NCBI GenBank assembly: GCA_005656395.1 | Contig: SRSI01000066.1 | Span: 868,001-932,000, forward strand | Reading direction: 5' to 3' | From: Strongyloides papillosus | Lineage: Eukaryota > Nematoda > Chromadorea > Rhabditida > Strongyloididae | DNA: 64,000 nucleotides | Shown: positions 13,244 to 23,459 of the stretch, in pieces | How the letters are laid out: every line of letters begins with the position of its first letter | Numbering within the stretch: the stretch's first letter is position 1 | Program-made: the position numbers and the translations under genes | Notes under the pieces: generated by a model | Seen by the model: the letters and a program-made list of their open reading frames with translations, nothing else | The model's database searches: none | What the model was told of the DNA's origin: nothing

Positions 13244-15853
13244 TTATTGTATCTTAAAAACTTTTCCTTTCTTATTTTTTTTATTTCTATATGGTAAATA
13301 CCAATGCTTTGATGAATAATGTTCACATTGATTGACACCTTTGCAAGTTTTTAATAGTTGTAATTGAGTTGATAATTGTTCTAATATATTTATTTCAAGA
13401 GAGTATACAGTATTTGATAGCTAAAAATATATTAATAAATATTAAGAAAATTATGTAAATATTTTTACCTGACTTGGATCTTTATTAATATCATAATAAC
13501 TTATAAAACCAGTAATAAATTCACAATAAAGAAAATTGTGTGTCTCGTTAAATGTTCTCAAACACCAGTAAGTGTTGTTATTTGTATTTTGGCAAAAGCA
13601 AAATTTTCCATAATTTTCTGGCCAAAGTGGTTTAGTTTTCCAATGAGTACTGTCATGAGTAAAACAATTCATTTGTGGTACATTGCAAGAATTAAATTGT
13701 CCTTTCTTTGTTTTTGCTTCAGTTAAGTTTTCACCCATAGGATAAAATTGATTCAATAACGGTAGAAAACTTTTATCCTTCACGTAATACTTTGATAAAT
13801 ATACGTCTGGCAAGATCGTTGGCCCGTTATTATCTAAGTTCTTATATTCATTATGTTGAAAAAATGATGAACAATTACATTTCAACATGTTTTTCCATTT
13901 TCTCTTATTACCACGAATCTTTGAAAGTTTCTTTTTTAATTTTTTTATCTTTAGATTAAATTCAGACTCACAATAAATTGAATCAACAGTTAAACATAAA
14001 ACATCTATTGCTAAGGACGGAATTGATTCTTTACTAATTATAGTATTTGATGAAGATTCATTGTTTGATTTATTATTAAGATTATTTCCTATTGGAGTTA
14101 CAATACTTCTCTTCCTCTTTATTTCAATAATTCCTTGGTACCATGAATCATTATTTAAAAAGTGTTCTTTAACGAATTCTATCTCCCAATTATGAATAAT
14201 TTTTGAAACCTGATAATTCATCATATTAATATTTTTTTTACCACTATTTCGTTTTTCTCTCACATTCTCTACAATAGTTTTATTACCACAAAAACATTCA
14301 TCTATAACATCAATATAATCTTTACACTTTATAATGACCCACTTGTTTAAATTTTCATTTCTAATACACTTCCATTTTTGTCCCATTAAACATGAATTTT
14401 GATATTCTTCTAAGTGGCAAGCTTTATCAAGTATAAGTTCTTTATTGAAAGCATTTTTTTGTTTCATAAATCTTTCTTTTATTTTTCTCAACTTTGGCAT
14501 TTTACCACGTTCTATAAGTAATGTGTGTCTCCAATTTTCTTTAACTATATTTGATGTTAAGTTTTTGTTATATTTTCCAACAATATTTTGCTTCTGTTTT
14601 TCATTATTTTTTAAGATTAATGGTAAAAAACTAGTACCATCCATTTCTTTATCTTCTTCTACTCCAGCAATATTTAATATTGTCGGGGCAATATCAATAT
14701 TACTGATAATATTATCAATTTTTATATTTCTACTAACACCGGGACCACGAACGTAGAAGGGAACCTTTATATCAAATTCAAAAGGCATATTTTTTCCCTT
14801 TACTAGACCAAATTGACCAAGATGATAACCATGATCACTTGTATATATAATAAATGTGTTCTGAAGCTGATTTAATTCTCGTAGTTTTTGTATCAATCTT
14901 TCAATACCATCATCAACACTTTGTAATGTTTGAAGCCGTCTTCGATGCAATAAATCAGTAAAAACAACATGGATAGGCTCCATTTTTCCTGTTCTTTGAA
15001 GAATCCATTGTTTGTCTGGATTTGGAGCGTAATTCCATGCAGAGGTTCTATGTGATAAAATACCATCAAACATTGAAGAATATTGAGGAGCAGAATCTTC
15101 AGGTCCATGTGGTGCAGGAAAGGCTAACACCGATAAAAATGGTTCATTACTTTGATTTTTAGTATGATTATCGATAAACTTAATTGTTTCATTAATTATA
15201 TTATCAGTGAGATAATCCTAAAGAAAAAGGTGAATATATAAAAATAACAATAATAAACAAACTTTTTTATAGTCATCACCAAATCTAACTTTTTTTCCAT
15301 TTATATTAAGTGTGTAATTATAAAAACGACTGTTTTTTATCAATCCAAAAAAATGGTCAATACCTTCAGGAATGTAGCTACCATCATATTCATTTAGATA
15401 TTTTCCAAAATAACTTGTTATATATCCTCCTTTTTTCTTCAATAAATTTAAAAATGTCTTTTTTTCGTGAATATTTCTCCATTCAACGCCAGAACAATTT
15501 TGATTGTTTGTCATGACATTATGATTATGAACATATTTACCTGTTAATATTGAGGAACGTGAGGGGCAACAAATAGGCGTTGAAACTAATCCGTGTAAAA
15601 ATTCTACACCCTTATTACCAAGTATTTTTAATGTTTTTGGCATAAAGTCCATCGAGCCCAGTTCTTTATCTTGGTCATCAGTAATTAACAATATAATATT
15701 AGGTTTTCTTACGTTTAAAGGATTATTATTAATGATATCTTCCGCCTTTTGACAACAAACATTTTTTAAATAAATAGTTATAATAATATAAAATAATAAT
15801 TGTATAAATATAGGAAAATTTTTTTTGTATAACAGTTTTAACATAGATAACAA
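13244..15853 (-). CDS. sul-1: Extracellular heparan-sulfate 6-O-endosulfatase (Sulf family)
   Basis: Three exons, 15853-15263, 15217-13469 and 13420-13244, give 838 aa. The enzyme removes 6-O-sulfates from heparan sulfate chains outside the cell, tuning growth-factor and Wnt signalling (family knowledge). Seen: a hydrophobic signal sequence in the first 34 residues; the metal site LLITDDQD (about 56-62); and the sulfatase signature CCPSRSSILTGKY at 95-107, in which the first Cys of C-x-P-S-R (C95) is the expected formylglycine. Also seen are PAPHGPEDSAPQ and YTSDHGYHLGQFGLVKGKN of the catalytic core. A lysine/arginine-rich middle corresponds to the hydrophilic domain. The C-terminus matches the Sulf-specific tail (NTNNNTYWCLRTFNETHNF, then NTVYSLE in the last exon), which separates it from lysosomal GlcNAc-6-sulfatase. 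Length is close to vertebrate Sulf1/2 (about 870). The name follows the C. elegans Sulf orthologue. Confidence 0.95.
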
Positions 15854-15920
15854 AGTAATATTAAAATCTTCTAGTATGTAAATGAATAATGGCTTTGTTA
15901 TATAGATCGATATTAATTAA

Positions 15921-15932
15921 TTATCTGGATAA
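15921..15932. promoter_or_regulatory. Inverted GATA-site pair upstream of the sulfatase
   Basis: TTATC and GATAA face each other two bases apart, about 70 bases upstream of the sulfatase start codon. GATA factors of the ELT family bind (T)GATAA in nematode gut and epidermal promoters. In DNA this AT-rich such sites also arise by chance, so the role is an inference from position and symmetry. Confidence 0.3.
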
Positions 15933-16065
15933 GTATAATAAATTTTGTTTCCTCACTGGTAAGTGATCTCGAAAGAGGAAAGATTATACTTTTAACAATG
16001 CATTACATATACAGATTAAATTTATTTTATTTAAACTTATTCATCAAAAATTTTTTCATATTATT

Positions 16066-16754
16066 TTATTGACAACTATAAAAAATTTTATCTAATTTGT
16101 AATCGAAATGGTCCATTGGAATTTCTCCTTTTTCTTTTATTTGACAATTTAATGCTAATCCATATGTTGTTGGAAATTTTGAAAATATTTTAAAATGCTC
16201 ATGTAAAAATTTATCATAATATCCTTTTCCATATCCTAATCTACAACCATCTTTTGAAGCAGCAAGAAGAGGACAAATTATTAAATTTAATGGACCATGG
16301 GTTGTATAAGATATATTTTTAATGTCAAAATTATCCTGTGACTGATTAAGGAACTTGGAAGAGACTTTTTTTAACATATCACTATCGTATTGACGGATTC
16401 CATAAGAATTTTTAGGCAATTCATGAAAAATATCTAATGATGGTAAAAGCAACATTTCCATTCTATCATCATTTTTTTCAAAATATGGAATAAATACAGT
16501 TTTTCCATTCTTTAAAGAATTTTCAATCAATTGATCAGTTGTTACTTCAGTTGGTGTAGAAACAAAAATTGAAATTGTTTTGGAATTTTTATAAATTGGA
16601 TCGTTAAAAATCTATTAAATAAATTATATTATCTATTTGAAAATACCTGAGAAGTAATGTTTTGTGATTCTTCTAAAACGTCTTTTCTATCTATACTTCC
16701 AAGGATTAATTTAACTTCTTTTCGTAATTTTGATTTTGCAAGTCTAATTGACAT
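16066..16754 (-). CDS. 5-formyltetrahydrofolate cyclo-ligase (MTHFS)
   Basis: Two exons, 16754-16647 and 16611-16066, give 217 aa, near the usual 200. The enzyme converts 5-formyl-THF with ATP to 5,10-methenyl-THF in the cytosolic folate cycle. Seen: the N-terminal basic helix (MSIRLAKSKLRKEVK) that starts this family; the middle block around LLLPSLDIFHELPKNSYGIRQ; the nucleotide/folate loop CRLGYGKGYYDKFL; and the closing motif EIPMDHFDYKLDKIF, which corresponds to the family's (E)xIPxxxxDxxLD end. The intron splits after ITSQ and restores a continuous family alignment, which supports the start chosen. Lies tail-to-head upstream of the sulfatase with about 200 bases between them; co-transcription cannot be judged. 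Confidence 0.93.
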
Positions 16755-17136
16755 TATTTTAAGATTTCAACTTAAAAAAACAATTTTAATATACTAAAAA
16801 TAATTTAGTAAATAAAGGTATAGTGTAAATTATTTTACAAACATTAAATAAAAATATAATATATATTTAATAGACTAAAAAATATTTAATTATCTAATAT
16901 GTTAACTAAGAGACGACTAACAAAATTTAATTAAAACCAAATAATGTCATAATAAATAAGGTGAAGAAAACTTCCAATATTGACATTATAATTTAAAAAG
17001 CAGTATAATGTATAAAAAGGAACGCGGTCTATATAAGAATGTTATAAATTTTTTATGATTATTTAATTTGTGATAAGAAATTAAAATTTAATGTATAAAA
17101 ATTTATTACATATGTTGGTAAATTTTATGAAATATA
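16755..17136. other. Short intergenic spacer
   Basis: 382 bases between the MTHFS start and the end of the Shisa-like gene, both on the minus strand. It must hold the MTHFS promoter. A TATAAAAAG followed by a GC-richer GAACGCGGTC and TATATAAG at about 17010-17036 stands out, but it reads on the + strand where no gene follows. Nothing else seen. Confidence 0.35.
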
Positions 17137-17809
17137 TTAATAGTCGTATGCTTGATTATTTTTTAAAACACCTCTTGGAGTTCCATCATTATTAAATCTA
17201 ACTCTGTTTCTGCTACTTGGAAGAGATGTCATACTACTCCCACCGTAAATATTGTCTGGTGGATTGACTTGTGGGGGATGAGTACTAAAAACTAATGTAC
17301 CAGTTGGAATACCAAAACCACAACAGATTGGTATAAATCCTTCTTCTTGAACATGACCATTATAATCTGTTCCACTACGGCGACGGCGTAACCAACAACT
17401 GTTACACAAAAAACAACAAAGTAGTGATAATAATACAGAAAGAATAACTGATATTATTAAACCAACAATCACAAGGGTATAATCAATTTGAAAACCGTTT
17501 CCATATGCCATGACAAATTTATCAGAATGTGGTTGATCTGATGATTGAGAACTGAAAAATCCACGGGTTAAAGAGTTTTTATCATCTCCACCACAACAAT
17601 AATAGCCCTAAAATATAAAAAAATAAAATATTATTGATAGATATAAATCTTACATGATCTTCACCTTCAAATGAAGGGCAACATTCAAATGCACAGGTTA
17701 ATTTTCTTCCATTAGGTCCTGGAGGACATTCAACAGAAGCCTTTATCGTCACCACTAACATGGTAAATAATATTGTAGAAATTACAAATCTTGTTGAAAA
17801 CAACTTCAT
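17137..17809 (-). CDS. Shisa/WBP1-like cysteine-rich single-pass membrane protein
   Basis: Two exons, 17809-17654 and 17607-17137, give 208 aa. The ATG at 17809 is preferred because it begins a signal peptide (MKLFSTRFVISTILFTMLVV); an in-frame ATG 20 codons upstream is possible. After the signal comes a short cysteine-rich ectodomain, CPPG...CAFECCPS...GYYCCGG, then a transmembrane helix (TLVIVGLIISVILSVLLSLLCCFLC), a cysteine- and arginine-rich stop-transfer region (CNSCWLRRRR), and a cytoplasmic tail with proline-rich patches (HPPQVNPPD). Order and cysteine pattern (CC...YYCC, then TM, then Pro-rich tail) are those of the Shisa / WBP1 / VOPP1 superfamily. Members act in trafficking or as receptor auxiliary proteins, but no function can be assigned here. 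Confidence 0.8.
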
Positions 17810-19485
17810 GGAAATGATTGACCCGCACATACTCAGTATAGAAGTAATGATATGATACAGAATAATCAAACTTTTTTTACTTTATTTAAATAATCAACAA
17901 TAAAAATTGTTAGTAAAATGGTATTTTCTTTTAAATAATAAAACTGCGTGAACAACTGTAAGAAAATATGATTAAAATAATGGTTATTCATTAAGATGTA
18001 AAGACATTTTTAAAACAAGTTTTAGTTTTTAATGAAACAGATCATTTAAAAAAATATTTTTAAAAATAATGGATAGTAAATCAATGGTAGAATAATTTGT
18101 TAAAATAGAAATTTTCTCTTATTATATTAATGTTTGATTAATGAATAGTAATTGTTACAAGTAAATATGTGATATGAGTCACATAGTCAAAACAATTTAT
18201 AATTAGAACAAATATTTTGTAGATAGTTAAAATTCGTATATGATATAAATGATACTATTATATTAGTTTGTTTCGTATTCATTTTTAAGAAAAATATTTT
18301 TATATTAATTAAAAGTTTAATAATATGTTTAGAAATATATTCTAGAAATATTATTTAATTTTTACAAGTTTTCCATAGTTTATTAACTATATTGAATAGT
18401 TATAACATTTTAATTAAAAATTTATAATACTTGCGCATCTCAATCAATCGAAAACGAGAAAAATGATGCTTTAACAATGAAACTTTCACATTTCCTCATT
18501 TTTTTTAAATATATTTATCTTTACTTCAACATTATCATTTTAAATTTCTAATAACTGTACGTAGAGAAAGATTACTAACAGTAAATTGTTAAGAAAAGTG
18601 GATGAAAAGTAAATATCTTCAAAGAGTATAAATTTGTTCAATTTAAAATTTTTAGGTACCCAAGCAATTAAAACACTACTTACGTGGACGAGTTTTTTAT
18701 AAATAAAATAATACCTTGAGTTTATCTTTTTTTAATATGATATTATATATGAAACAGCTAACATAATAAGAATTACTACGTCTTACAATAAGCATAAGAA
18801 TAAACAAATATTTCTTTAATTGATAACATTTATATTTTGAAATTTTAACATTTTTATTAAAAAGACAAAATAAAAAACATAAATGAAACATTTTTTATAT
18901 AAAAAGATTTTTTATTATTAATAAACAGAAGAGGGAAAAGAATTTTGTTACCTACATTCTTATTTTTTAGAATGTTTTTTTAATCATATTACCTGTGAAG
19001 AATGATTTTTTTAAAATGTATTGTTTTTGTCATTGCAGTTTCACGTTTTGGAATTTCGCATAACATTGAATTTTTCAATATCAGTTGTCATTTAATGCAT
19101 GTTAATATTTTTAATAACTTATTTGTCATACATGTCTTTTCTAGTAAATTAGTTTTTATTGTACTAATAATTTACTTTTTATTTCTCGAATTTTTAAAAT
19201 CATAAGATATACTGTTTATTATTTGGTATCAAATAATATAAAGAGTATATATTATTATAAGTATGATGAAAAGTTCATCTAACATTTCACTTTTTTACCA
19301 ATTTATTTGTTTACCAGTAAAGTCAAATATATAGTTTATTTCTCATTTAAATTATTTCTAATATAAATATTTTTATTTTAAATGTTTTGTATTTCAAAGA
19401 TTTTTTTCATTTCTCATTAACTAATTAACATAATAAATGTATTGATTATATATTATAGGTTGTTGAGATATGAGTATATATTAAG
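17810..19485. other. AT-rich intergenic region, divergent promoters
   Basis: 1.7 kb between two divergently transcribed genes, so promoters of both should lie here. A slightly GC-richer patch at about 18430-18480 (CTTGCGCATCTCAATC...) is the only composition change. Small open frames at 18697-18891 (-) and 19002-19205 (+) look random. Confidence 0.45.
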
Positions 19486-22400
19486 ATGTCTGAATTGTCA
19501 TCTCCTAATAGAATATCTCCAACATTTTCGGATTCTTTACAATTTTCTTTTTCACCAACATATTCTCTACCAGAAAATTTGTCACCTTCTGAGATAAGTC
19601 GTCTATTGCAAACTATACCAAGCTTAAAACAATCTTTATTTGAAGAGAGATCTAAATTCGAGTATATATCTAATTCACTTATTAAATCTGATGAAGAAAG
19701 AAGATTCCTCCTTGCTGAGAATGAAAGTTTGATATTTAGAAATGAACAATTGATTAAAAAAGTAGAGTCACTGCAGGAAAGTTTAAGAGAAACAAAAAAG
19801 ATTATTGATGATAAAAAGAAAACATTTAAATTTGGAATATTTGGAAAAAATAAGAAAAAAGGTTTAACGCCACATAAGAATAATGATGATAATGGTAGTT
19901 TAGATCCAGCCCTTCTGGAAGAAGAATTGTCTTTTAGGGTGAATGAAAATGAAAACTTACAAAGAAAAATTGATATTTTAGAGCACGAAATTGAAGAAAG
20001 TCAACAATTGTCTAATGATAGAATAAAAATATTGGAAGAAAAAAATCAAAAACTTGAGAAAGAATTAAATGAAATCTTGAAGGATAGAGAAGTGATGAAA
20101 GTAAAAATGAAATATTACAATGATAATGATCTAAAAAAGAATTTTTGTGAAAAAAGAGTTTCTAAAGATGTTGAAGATGGAAGATGCATCGATTCTTTTT
20201 CATCAAATAATACTCATGATTCTCCATTAATATTAGAAGTAATTGATGGAACAATAACTCCTGAATCCGGGGAAAATTCAGATGTGTTAACAGCGAATAA
20301 CAATAAAATTGATTTTAAAGGTATGTTTAAGTTTATTAAAAATGTATACAAAATAAATAATAATTATTTTTGTATGGAAAACTTTATAGCATAACTTTAA
20401 CTATAATATTTTTACTTACAAGTTATGTATATGCGTTTATTACCCTGTTTTTTCTATTTTTTATTTGTCATTTTACAACTTTCGTTAGGAAATATTTGTT
20501 GTAAATTTTCCATTCTTGTTGTTATTAAATCCATAGTTAACCAATCCACTTTTATCAATCATTAATAGTAACGTAGCGCACCACGAGCATATAGTCAATA
20601 ATATTACAGCAATTTGTGTAATTCTTTTTGTGTTGCTTGTGATAAGAACAATATCTTTGTCTTTAAAAACCATGTTAAGAATATAAAAAATGCTAGTCTG
20701 GAAAAATAATCTATAATGTGATAAAGTGTTTAGAAAAAAATCATTCATATATAATATAGAATAAAGTAATGGTCAGGAAATAGTAGACTGAAATGATTTA
20801 ATTAATTAAATTGCATTAAGGAGTTATATTGACTTAGAATCTTTATAATATTCTTAAATAAATAACTTTGACCGTTAGTATATTTGTTTTGTACTATTTT
20901 AGTATTAAAAATATGTCATTTTATTTACAAATGTCTTTGTTGTAAAATATTAAACAGCTTAGTGTATTAATTAAAAGTTTTTATCTTATCGCTTAGTCAG
21001 TAAAAAAAACTTAATTATAATAGATAAATATATATTCGGTGTAATGGTAACAATATAAACAAATAAAACATAAAAAGTTTATTTATATGGCATATATTTA
21101 ACTATTATTTTACGTATTACCAAAAACTTTTCGTTTTAGATGGTCTATTCAATAATAATAAAAATCTTGCTTTAAAATTTGGCATTTATAAGTTATTTGC
21201 TATTAATTTTTATAAATTTGTAGAATGTGTTTTTCCACACATATATAAGGCATTTTAAATCATAAAGATAAACAAATTCAAATGCGCAAAAATATATTAA
21301 GAAAAAGTTAGAATAAAAATAAAAATAGTATTAAAATTTTATGTGATAAAATAATCATTTTTATTTTAAAAATTACTATTTTATAGTTATTATAAGTTAA
21401 AACATATTGATATGTGTTTTATGAAATATTTATATTTTTATACTTTATTAATATTAGGTCTATAATAGAGCTAGAAGAAATTGTACACTTTTTACAAAAA
21501 GATTAATTTTACCAGTACTGTTATAACAAGTACAAATTTATAAAAAATAATACTCAAAATATTTAGTAATCAATTATATTGTTTTTATGACATATAATTA
21601 TTAATATATGCTCATGGAACACATACTGCATTTTATTTTACCAAATTTTTTTGCCAGAGACTCATTCTATTTACTTGTGCAGACATCTTGCAATAATAAA
21701 AATTGGCCACGTGATAAATTATTTTATTTGCAATAATGGATCAGAAAAATATTTTTTTTCTTCCTATGAATAAAAACGATATTTATCTGAAATACATGTA
21801 AAAAAAAAGTGGTAGTCATTTTAAAAAAATTTATCAAAATAATTTCTTAAAATACAAAATGAAATTGATTTTCTTAAACACTAAAAAATGTTATTTTAAA
21901 AATAAATTACATAGATTTTTTAATCTATTTTAAAGACATAATTTGGGATAAATTTAAAATAAATTTTGTGTAATTTTAGATTTTGAAGAAATACTAAAAT
22001 TAACAAAAAATGTAACAGAATTGTATCAACATTTGTTTGTTTTATTAAATAACAGAACATCAATTTATCCTCGAGACTCACAGTTAGAAAAGTTAACACC
22101 ATCTCTAAATCATTTATCAACAATTTTGACAAATATTGTAAATGTCTTTGAAAAATGGAATATGTCTTCAAATTCTTTTAAAAATATTAATGACTTTATG
22201 GTGGCAAACATACATGATTCTTTGTTTGATTCATTAAAAGAATTATTTTGTGACTTAAAACCTAGCATGAAAATTTGTATTGAAGAAGAGAATAAAGAAA
22301 GTTTATGTTCTCCTAATTTACAAAGATATAACGAAAATTTTATTGAAAAAATGAATGAATTATTAAATATTGTTATAAGTCAACCAAAAATAAGTTGTTT

Positions 22401-23459
22401 ATTAAATTTAGACAATAAGTCACCAAAAGCATTACCATTTATAGAAGCATTAAAAATATCAACAAAAAAAATGTCTGATGAATTCGTTAACAAAATTCTT
22501 ATTGAAAATAGGTTACCTACAGCAAGTAAAAAATTAAAGAATACAAACGATGATATTTCAAAGATTCTTATAGGAATTGTAGATCATTTGACTAAACTTG
22601 AAGTTCATATTGTAAATAGAAGAAATGATATATCTAAATTAGCATCACCCATACAACCTCTTACAAAAAGAAGTTCATCGGAAGAGGAGGATGATAATTA
22701 CATCGATAATCTTAATGATGAAGATATGTCAAAATCTATTGAAGTTCTTAAGACAATTATTTATAAATTACAAGTAGAAAATTCAATTTTAAAACAAAAA
22801 ATTCCTTCCAAATTGGATAATTTTGACTTACGACAAATTGATTTAATTTATGTCCATAAATTTAAAGAAATTGTTAGGAAGTTGGAATATTTTAAAGGAT
22901 GTGCAAGATTTTATAAAATTCAGGTAATGTATTTTTGTATCTTGATGTTTTCATCGTTTAGATGAAATATTTATGTTCGTTTAACTGATGACATTAGATC
23001 TATACTCATACTATACGAAGTGTAAGTCAGCAATTTCGGATATTCGTTGCCGAAAAAGCGTTAACTCTTCGAATATAAAATAAAGTATATCGTTAGTTTC
23101 TAGCCGATTCAATGACCTAGTGACTTCCAAAATACTTGAACATCTAATTTTACAAAAAAAAACTTATAATTCTATTTTTAGGTTGATAATTTAATGCTAA
23201 AACTAAATAATGCAAATGATTTTAATAAAAGAATATCTGAAGAGTTGTCAGAAGGAAAAAAAGCATTGAAACATTTAAATGTAAGTTTATTATTTTAATG
23301 AATATAGTATTTATTTTAAAATAGGAAGACTTGGATACTACTAAGTATAATTATGATGAACAAATGAAAACAATGTATGAACATATTGAACAATTAAACA
23401 ACCAAATAACAGAGCAAGCACAAATTATTAATGCATTAAATGAGGGAAACAATTTCTAA
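19486..23459 (+). CDS. PPP1R21-like coiled-coil protein (KLRAQ/TTKRSYEDQ family)
   Basis: Four exons, 19486-20320, 21980-22923, 23182-23280 and 23325-23459, give 670 aa. Human PPP1R21 is about 780 aa and works in the FERRY complex on early endosomes, linking mRNA to Rab5, with PP1 binding reported (family knowledge). Seen: a serine-rich N-terminus; long charged coiled coils (about 45-110 and 145-205); a mainly helical middle in exon 2 (FEEILKLTKNVTELYQHLFV) ending in coiled coil; and the diagnostic C-terminal block EDLDTTKYNYDEQMKTMYEH, matching the family's E-(L)-TT-x-x-YE-(D/E)-QL-x-x-M signature. A patch of lysines (GKNKKKGL) interrupts the first coil. The first intron (1.66 kb) is far longer than the others and holds a candidate antisense gene. 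An acceptor-like TTATAG ends 27 bases upstream of the ATG, suggesting trans-splicing. Confidence 0.85.
20485..20673 (-). CDS. Candidate nested small single-pass membrane protein
   Basis: A 62-aa frame lies antisense inside the long first intron of the PPP1R21-like gene. It starts MVFKDKDIVLITSNTKRITQ, has one hydrophobic helix (IAVILLTICSWCATLLLMI, about 21-39), then a polar tail (DKSGLVNYGFNNNKNGK). Codons include TGG TGC GCT ACG, less AT-biased than random frames nearby. A good acceptor (TTTTCCAG, ending at 20698) lies 24 bases upstream of the ATG, as expected for a trans-spliced leader site. I recognise no family. It could instead be a chance frame or a coding remnant. Confidence 0.4.
   Translation of the reverse strand: MVFKDKDIVLITSNTKRITQIAVILLTICSWCATLLLMIDKSGLVNYGFNNNKNGKFTTNIS

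Noticed and set aside
19002..19205. 67-codon hydrophobic frame
   Set aside because: Random AT-rich composition; a possible internal acceptor (CATTGCAG) leads nowhere.
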